From: an uncultured SAR324 cluster bacterium
GTDB taxonomy: Bacteria > SAR324 > NAC60-12
Assembly (NCBI GenBank): GCA_905182865.1
Contig: CAJJCY010000001.1
Span: forward strand, 434,001 to 498,000
DNA length: 64,000 nt
Reading direction: 5' to 3'
The translations under genes and the position numbers were made by a program. This document shows positions 57,384 through 64,000 of this stretch, in pieces. The notes under the pieces were generated by a model, which saw nothing but the letters and a program-made list of their open reading frames with translations, did no database searches and was not told where the DNA came from. Position 1 is the stretch's first letter; each line of letters begins with the position of its first letter.

Positions 57384-58355
57384 ATGGGCGCTAAACCCCG
57401 TTCACTTTCTGGAATAAAACCTACCGGTACTCCCCATTTAGGAAACTATCTGGGAATGATAAAACCGGCGATACAATTACAGAAAACGCACGAAACGTTT
57501 TACTTTATCGCCGATTATCATGCTCTTACCTCCACTCGTGATCCCGAGAAACTAAGGGAATACACAAACGATCTCACAGCCATTTTCGCAGCACTGGGCA
57601 TGGACTTTGAGAATCACGCATTTTTTCGACAATCTGACATTCCGGAAGTTACAGAACTGACCTGGATCCTTTCCTGTATTACATCAAAGGGTATGATGGA
57701 ACGGGCACATGCTTATAAGGATGCAATATCCAAAGAGCAGGATGTCAGTATGGGCTTATTTTGTTATCCGGTTTTGATGGCTTGCGATATCCTGATTTAT
57801 GACTCAAATTTTGTCCCTGTGGGTCAGGATCAGCGGCAGCATCTTGAAATTACGCGTGACCTTGCCATCCGTTTTAATCATCTTTATGGAGACGCCTTAG
57901 TTGTCCCAGAAGCAATCATTGCAGAGGATGTTGCCACCATTCCAGGACTGGACGGAAGGAAAATGAGCAAATCCTATGGAAACATAATTCCTTTGTTTGC
58001 ATCAGAAAAACAATTTCGCAAAGCTATTATGAAAATCACTACCGACTCAAAATCAGTGGATGAAGCTAAAGATCCAGAGGCGTGCAGTGTGTTTGCTCTT
58101 TTCAAGTGTTTTGCAGATAAAGCAGATCAGGAAGCCTTAGCCGAACGTTACCGTGCAGGAGATATGGGCTATGGTGAAGCGAAACAGCTTTGCTTCGAGA
58201 AACTTAATGCTGAACTTCATGAACCACGTGAAATTTATCAGCAAATACGGAACGACCAGGCAAAGCTAGATGGTATCCTCGAATCCGGACGTGACAAAGC
58301 GCGCGTCATTGCCAGGCAAGTTACTGATCGTGTACGTAACAAAGTTGGTTTGTGA
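57384..58355 (+). CDS. trpS: Tryptophan-tRNA ligase
   Basis: Class I aminoacyl-tRNA synthetase. SGIKPTGTPHLGNYLG holds the HIGH-type motif (PHLGN), GLDGRKMSKSYGN the KMSKS loop, and VPVGQDQRQHLEITRDLA the TrpRS-specific block. Length 323 aa is typical. It follows L27 after 3 bases, so it may share the rplU-rpmA transcript. Confidence 0.96.
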   Translation: MGAKPRSLSGIKPTGTPHLGNYLGMIKPAIQLQKTHETFYFIADYHALTSTRDPEKLREYTNDLTAIFAALGMDFENHAFFRQSDIPEVTELTWILSCITSKGMMERAHAYKDAISKEQDVSMGLFCYPVLMACDILIYDSNFVPVGQDQRQHLEITRDLAIRFNHLYGDALVVPEAIIAEDVATIPGLDGRKMSKSYGNIIPLFASEKQFRKAIMKITTDSKSVDEAKDPEACSVFALFKCFADKADQEALAERYRAGDMGYGEAKQLCFEKLNAELHEPREIYQQIRNDQAKLDGILESGRDKARVIARQVTDRVRNKVGL

Positions 58356-58486
58356 TTTCTGCAAAATAATCAAAAAAACTTGAATTCAACTGATTTTCGC
58401 TGATTGATGCGGATAATTATCTATGATTTTCCGTAAAAATCTGAGTTATAAAACACTAACCTATAACCACCACTCATCCCATTGAA

Positions 58487-59906
58487 ATGATTCCTGATAT
58501 TCTTGCATCACGTTATGCCAGTCCTGAAATCACCTCAATCTGGTCTCCAGAAGGAAAAGTACGTCTTGAACGAGAATTCTGGATTGCAGTGATGAAGGCA
58601 CAACGTAAATTAGGAGTTGATATACCTGAGACTGCGATTGCGGCGTATGAAAATGTCAGGGATAAAATTGACCTTGAAAGCATTTCGCAGCGTGAACAAA
58701 AACTGCGGCATGATGTAAAATCCAGAATTGAAGAATTTTGTGAATTGGCCGGATACGAGCATATTCACAAAGGGCTTACCAGTCGCGATTTAACGGATAA
58801 TGTGGAACAACTGCAAATTCTCCGTTCTCTGCGTTTAGTAAGAAGAAAAGCTGTGGCGGTATTGCATCAGTTGGCTGATTGGAGCTTACGCACCAAAGAC
58901 ATAATGCTCGTTGGACGCACCCACAATGTTCCTGCACAGCCGATAACTTTGGGCAAACGGCTGGCCATGTTCGGAGAGGAAATAATGTTCGGGCTTGGGC
59001 GACTCGATCACCTGATTGAAAATTATCCTTTGCGCGGCTTGCAGGGAGCTGTTGGAACAAGACTTGATCAATTGGTTTTGATGAACGGAAATAAAAAAAA
59101 GGTACAAGAGCTTGGTGAACAAGTACTGGAGCATTTAGATTGCAGTGCGTCTTTCAATGCGGTGGGTCAGGTTTATCCACGCAGCCTGGATGTGGAAACC
59201 GTGCGTGCGTTGATTACACTCAGTTCCGGAATTTCGAGTTTTGCGAAGACTTTGCGTTTGATGGCAGGACAGGGTTTAGCCGGCGAGGGATTTCAGCAGG
59301 GACAGGTTGGCTCTTCCGCAATGCCCCATAAAATGAACGCCCGCACTTCAGAACGAATCAACGGTTTTCACCAAATACTAAACGGTTACGGCACGATGCT
59401 TTCCGGATTGAGCGGTGATCAGTGGAATGAGGGGGATGTTTCGTGTTCAGTAGTCCGGCGTGTGGCACTTCCCGGGGCTTTTTTCGCGTCTGACGGACAA
59501 CTTGAAGCGGCCCTTACTGTGCTGAGCGAGATGGGATTTTTTGAAGCCGCGATTGCACAGGAACTGCAGCAGTATCTACCGTTTTTGGCCTCTACCACAT
59601 TGCTGATGGAAGCAGTGCGCAAAGGTGGTGGACGAGAAAGTGTGCATAAGGCGATCAAGGAGAACGCGGTTGCCGTCGCGGATGCCTTGAGGAATGGAGA
59701 TCTTGGTGAAAATGATTTATCGCAGCGACTTGCAGATGATGAACGTGTTCCTTTGGATTTACAGGAAATAGAAGAAGTTCTGAATGATCCGGAAAGATTT
59801 TGCAGGTTTTGCGCTGGAACAAGCAGAGAACTTCGCTGCTCAAGTAGGGAAATGGACTGAACGCTTTCCGGAAGCAAAAAAGCTGGTACCGCAAGTGTTG
59901 CTTTGA
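58487..59906 (+). CDS. purB: Adenylosuccinate lyase (frameshift near the C-terminus)
   Basis: It acts twice in purine synthesis (SAICAR to AICAR, adenylosuccinate to AMP). The fumarase/aspartase signature GQVGSSAMPHKMNARTSE is present, with RYASPEITSIWSPEGKV at the N-terminus and the HKGLTSRDLTDN block. One extra base near 59793 breaks the end; corrected, it reads DFAGFALEQAENFAAQVGKW and stops at 59906. Joined length about 472 aa is normal. A good hairpin terminator follows immediately. Confidence 0.95.
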
Positions 59907-59912
59907 GTAGGG

Positions 59913-59940
59913 AAAAGGAGCCGGCTTCGCGGCCCCTTTT
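59913..59940 (+). terminator. Intrinsic terminator after purB
   Basis: AAAAGGAGCCG and CGGCCCCTTTT form a GC-rich stem (one A-C mismatch) with a GCTTCG loop and a T-run at its 3' edge, 6 bases after the corrected purB stop. The symmetric A and T runs allow it to work for the convergent FecR-like gene as well. Confidence 0.85.
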
Positions 59941-59959
59941 AAATATGGAAAACTGCTGG

Positions 59960-61230
<1,271 letters not shown>

Positions 61231-62040
61231 TCAACTTTGTGTGACAATCTCTACAGGCATTCCGACCGACAGCTTTCCATTAATTGTTGCGATCAGATTT
61301 TGACCAAACTGTACGTTGCCGTTTTGTTTTCGATAGCCAGCCAATGTGTGCAGTGGTTCTTTCCCAGAAAATTTTCCAGTATCCGGATCAACAGTAGTGA
61401 GTATACAACGTGAACATGATTTTACTATTTTAAATTCACATTCTCCTATTCTGATTTTTTTCCAGTTATCTTCTGCATAAGGCTCCGTGTTTTTCACAAC
61501 CATATTTGGACGAAAACGTTTCATTGCTAAGGCTTCCGGAAGACGGTTGTTAAGGTCACTTAAGGATGATTCAGAAATCAGCAGCAAAGGGAAACCATCA
61601 GAAAACGAAACCTGATTTTGTGCAGGCGCATAGTCCGGATCCACTGGACGATTGCTGTGATCAGGCATAAAAACAATTTTACAGCTTTTGCGCAAATACT
61701 CACTGATCCACAATTCGGATTGGTAATTGGCAGTCCAAGCCTCACAACGGTCACCCCAAATTTCAACTTCTTGAGATTCGCCTTTTGTAGGAAACAAAGG
61801 CAGACTTAACTCTGACATTCGCGGGGCGTTCAAAGTCAGCGTTTGACCGACAAGTTCTGTGTATATCAAAGCCATGCTTGGGCAGGTTCTTTGTGTCATA
61901 AATTGACCGGAATCATCCACTACCATCCAACGTCGGTCATGTGCCAATCCTCTTTGCTCCATAAAAGAGTTATCCAGAGAAATTCCACTTGCTGATTTTA
62001 GCGGGTAAATATTGAGCTGACTTAAAATCGGATTTGTCAT
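61231..62040 (-). CDS. MOSC-domain protein with MOSC N-terminal beta-barrel
   Basis: A 269-aa protein with the MOSC_N block (LNIYPLKSASGISLDNSFME, GLAHDRRWMVVDDSGQFMTQR) and the C-terminal MOSC domain (MKRFRPNMVVKN, CSRCILTTVDPDTG with the conserved cysteine). YcbX-like members reduce N-hydroxylated compounds with a molybdenum cofactor. A moaD gene lies in the window, consistent with Moco use. Single-gene unit. Confidence 0.92.
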   Translation of the reverse strand: MTNPILSQLNIYPLKSASGISLDNSFMEQRGLAHDRRWMVVDDSGQFMTQRTCPSMALIYTELVGQTLTLNAPRMSELSLPLFPTKGESQEVEIWGDRCEAWTANYQSELWISEYLRKSCKIVFMPDHSNRPVDPDYAPAQNQVSFSDGFPLLLISESSLSDLNNRLPEALAMKRFRPNMVVKNTEPYAEDNWKKIRIGECEFKIVKSCSRCILTTVDPDTGKFSGKEPLHTLAGYRKQNGNVQFGQNLIATINGKLSVGMPVEIVTQS

Positions 62041-62268
62041 TTTTCGATCCTTCTACTTAGATTCTCTGTGGAAACTAAAGCAAGAGGTATCTATGAGGAA
62101 ATACCAGATGAAATTTTCCTGAACATTCTCTATTATCAAGATAAAACGGCAATACGATATATTCTTCATCCATAACAGAATCACGAAGGAATCCCAATTG
62201 TAAGATATGACGGCAACTTGCCACTTTTAATTTGTCGCTTTTTGGCCATAGTCTCATGGATTAAATTC

Positions 62269-62751
62269 TCAACTTGTTAAAATAAATGGAGAATTAACTA
62301 TTGAAGTAAATCCGAAATCATTAAAAATATTTGCATGATTTCGAGAATTTTTTGTATGAACCAATGAAGCTAGTCCCTCACCGACGGTGCGGCTAAAATG
62401 CAAAATCCAGACTGAGTTGGAATGTTTCATCTCAAACAGAGAAAAATAAGACCGTCCGGGAGACCAACTGTTCAAGTTGGCATAAGACAGGCATTGTTCA
62501 GTTTCAGAGGTAATTCTGAAGGCACCGGGAAGGATTGTTTGAAGTTGGGCAGTTAGTGTATTTACCAGTCTCTGAACTAATAAATTTTCTTTAGACTCCG
62601 CGTACATTTCGATTTGCTGTGAAAAACCTGCTCCGGGGAAGTTTTTTTCAGATGCCGGTTTTTCGATTTTGGGAACTTCAAATGTCTCCCGAATCATTTG
62701 TTGCAGTATTTCCTCTGAAGTAATTTCTGTGGCTGATGTTTGATTTAGCAT
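62269..62751 (-). CDS. Unrecognised soluble protein, possibly continuing at 62075-62257
   Basis: A 160-aa ORF with a helical middle (ENLLVQRLVNTLTAQLQTIL) and a beta-rich part (SYFSLFEMKHSNSVWILHFS). A second ORF on the same strand, 62075-62257, starts 11 bases after its stop and contains EEYIVLPFYLDNRECSG, KFHLVFPHRYLLL; the pair could be one gene split by an indel. The pattern recalls, weakly, the middle domain of flagellar switch protein FliM or CheX-like folds. No firm assignment. Confidence 0.45.
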   Translation of the reverse strand: MLNQTSATEITSEEILQQMIRETFEVPKIEKPASEKNFPGAGFSQQIEMYAESKENLLVQRLVNTLTAQLQTILPGAFRITSETEQCLSYANLNSWSPGRSYFSLFEMKHSNSVWILHFSRTVGEGLASLVHTKNSRNHANIFNDFGFTSIVNSPFILTS

Positions 62752-62995
62752 TTTTTCTTTATAATTCCAAATCTGAAATGTCCAGGGAATCTCTTTCCAA
62801 TTTCATAATCAATTATACATCCAGATTACGTTTGAGGCCAACACAAATATTTATAAAGCTAACTTCCGAGTTAATAAGATTGAATTTACTGCTAATTTTT
62901 GAGAAGATCTAAGAAAAATGTTGAAAAACATATTACGCGCCAAATTAACAGAAAGGAAACAAAACTGCGACAAAACTTTTACATATTCAAAGTTC

Positions 62996-63850
62996 ATGCA
63001 GAAGTCTCTTGACATAACCATTATTTTTCTATTTTGTTTTTCAGGCGGAATGTTATTTGAACAAAATTTAGGGGCAGAAAGTCAGGGCCGCAAAATACAA
63101 TCATATGTAAAAAATGGAGCTGTTTTACAGGCCAGGAAAAGGGAAGTACGTATTCTAGAACAAAAGAAAAAGGGACGTAAAGTGAAGTATTATGTCTTGA
63201 AAAAATCTGTTTTGCAAGGCAGGAAAAGTATTGCAAAAATGTCTGCAAATAAAATGTTGGAAACCGGTTTGGTCACTTCTAAGATGGTTAAAAATAACCG
63301 CTGGTTTGTGAAAAAGCCTTTTCAGTCTTCATATAAAAAAGTCAATATTGTCAGTAAATATACTCCTCTGAAGGTAAATCCAGAAGTATCTGATAAAATA
63401 AGCCGTGAGGCACTGCAGATGTCTAAAACACGAGCACGCATAACTGGACCTGTTAAGCCGGGCATTCTTTATTCTGAAGATTCCAGTCGCGGAGTTTTGG
63501 AGATGACTAAAACACGAGCACGCATAACTGGACCTGTTAAGCCTGACATTCTTTATTCTGAAGAATCCAGTCGTGGAGTTTTGGAGATGACCAAAACACG
63601 AGCACGCATAACTGGACCTGTTAAGCCGGATATAATATACTCTAAGAAGGTCAGTCGTGAGGCAATGGAAATGACATTGAAGCGCTCCCAAAAAGCTGTA
63701 TCTGCAGGAAAAATTGTATCTGCAGGTAAAGGCATTGTCTACTCTGCTAAAACATTGATAAAAATGAGCAAAAGGCCGACCATTGTTTATGCTCCATTTA
63801 AAAGTAAAAAATCCGGTGAGAAGAAAAAAACCGATGTCGAAAAAAATTAA
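62996..63850 (+). CDS. Exported basic protein with three 28-residue tandem repeats
   Basis: ATG at 62996 gives a signal-peptide-like start MQKSLDITIIFLFCFSGGML; an upstream ATG at 62918 would add 26 charged residues. The mature protein is very rich in lysine, arginine, serine. Three near-identical 28-aa units (core TKTRARITGPVKP, then ILYSEESSRGVLEM) span residues about 142-225 and a degenerate fourth follows. The tail is lysine-rich and ends KKKTDVEKN. No family is recognised. The repeated RITGPVKP motif may bind an anionic partner such as peptidoglycan, LPS or nucleic acid, which is inference. Confidence 0.72.
   Translation: MQKSLDITIIFLFCFSGGMLFEQNLGAESQGRKIQSYVKNGAVLQARKREVRILEQKKKGRKVKYYVLKKSVLQGRKSIAKMSANKMLETGLVTSKMVKNNRWFVKKPFQSSYKKVNIVSKYTPLKVNPEVSDKISREALQMSKTRARITGPVKPGILYSEDSSRGVLEMTKTRARITGPVKPDILYSEESSRGVLEMTKTRARITGPVKPDIIYSKKVSREAMEMTLKRSQKAVSAGKIVSAGKGIVYSAKTLIKMSKRPTIVYAPFKSKKSGEKKKTDVEKN
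63419..63670 (+). repeat. Three 84-bp tandem repeats within the exported basic protein
   Basis: Units begin with ATG at 63419, 63503 and 63587, exactly 84 bases apart; a degenerate fourth begins at 63671. Nucleotide identity between units is high, including at synonymous sites in the AAAACACGAGCACGCATAAC segment, so the duplication is recent or homogenised. Confidence 0.9.
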
Positions 63851-64000
63851 GTCAGTTCAACCCCTTGAACTATCCCAGGAACTTTCCCAGTCAATTTAAT
63901 TGTGGTGAAAACTTAAATAGTGTCTGAACGAGAATCTATCTATCTCAGCTTTTTCAGGGCTTCAGCAGTTTTTGAATAACCAGAGATTTAGTTGTCAATT

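Noticed and set aside
63419-63670. CRISPR-like array
   Set aside because: The 84-bp units are contiguous, in-frame coding repeats without spacers.

Overview
The window reads as an AT-rich (roughly 40% GC by eye) chromosome segment of a Gram-negative, menaquinone-using proteobacterium-like organism. Lipoproteins, a FecR-like periplasmic protein, an aap amino-acid ABC transporter, menA/B/C/E and a membrane Fe-S oxidoreductase point to a marine deltaproteobacterial or SAR324-like lineage. That placement is inferred from gene content and style; no rRNA is present to confirm it.

Layout. 0-12.8 kb holds housekeeping genes: a broken biotin-carboxylase/biotinyl gene, a polyprenyl diphosphate synthase, trpC with a lone receiver protein, a DMT transporter, a tandem pair of tiny paralogous ORFs, MTA phosphorylase, and the minus-strand set pheT-dgkA-moaD-MBL/cNMP protein. 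12.9-19.2 kb is a gene-poor, AT-rich accessory tract that ends at tRNA-Ser(GCU). It carries small unrelated genes, nearly all on the minus strand (lipoprotein, DUF3750, histidine phosphatase, DUF427, TIGR02450-like, phytol/dolichol-kinase-like, MORN), several followed by a recurring 14-bp motif. 19.5-33 kb carries folE, a HisG-like protein, DUF898 plus an M48 protease, an EMO-like Fe-S membrane oxidoreductase, metK-HPr-aroE-xseA-gloB-CDF. 33-45 kb carries a GT39 glycosyltransferase, glyQS with an unrecognised gene of about 600 aa upstream, a DMT transporter, a DadA-like oxidase, prmC, DAHP synthase and tRNA-Pro(GGG). 45-56 kb carries DUF445, aapJQMP and the menB-A-C-E operon. 56-64 kb carries rplU-rpmA-trpS, purB, a FecR-like protein, a MOSC protein and a secreted 28-residue-repeat protein.

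How the genes fit together. The polyprenyl synthase can supply the prenyl tail and MenB/A/C/E the naphthoquinone of menaquinone, and the EMO-like oxidoreductase would feed electrons into that pool. AroE, DAHP synthase and TrpC belong to aromatic biosynthesis. MetK and MTA phosphorylase bracket S-adenosylmethionine use.

Caveat. About eighteen conserved genes, including indispensable ones (metK, purB, DAHP synthase, xseA), are interrupted by one or a few small indels, often in homopolymers. Most of these look like sequencing errors, so joined coordinates are given. A patch of about 0.8 kb (46.37-47.17 kb) looks foreign or chimeric.
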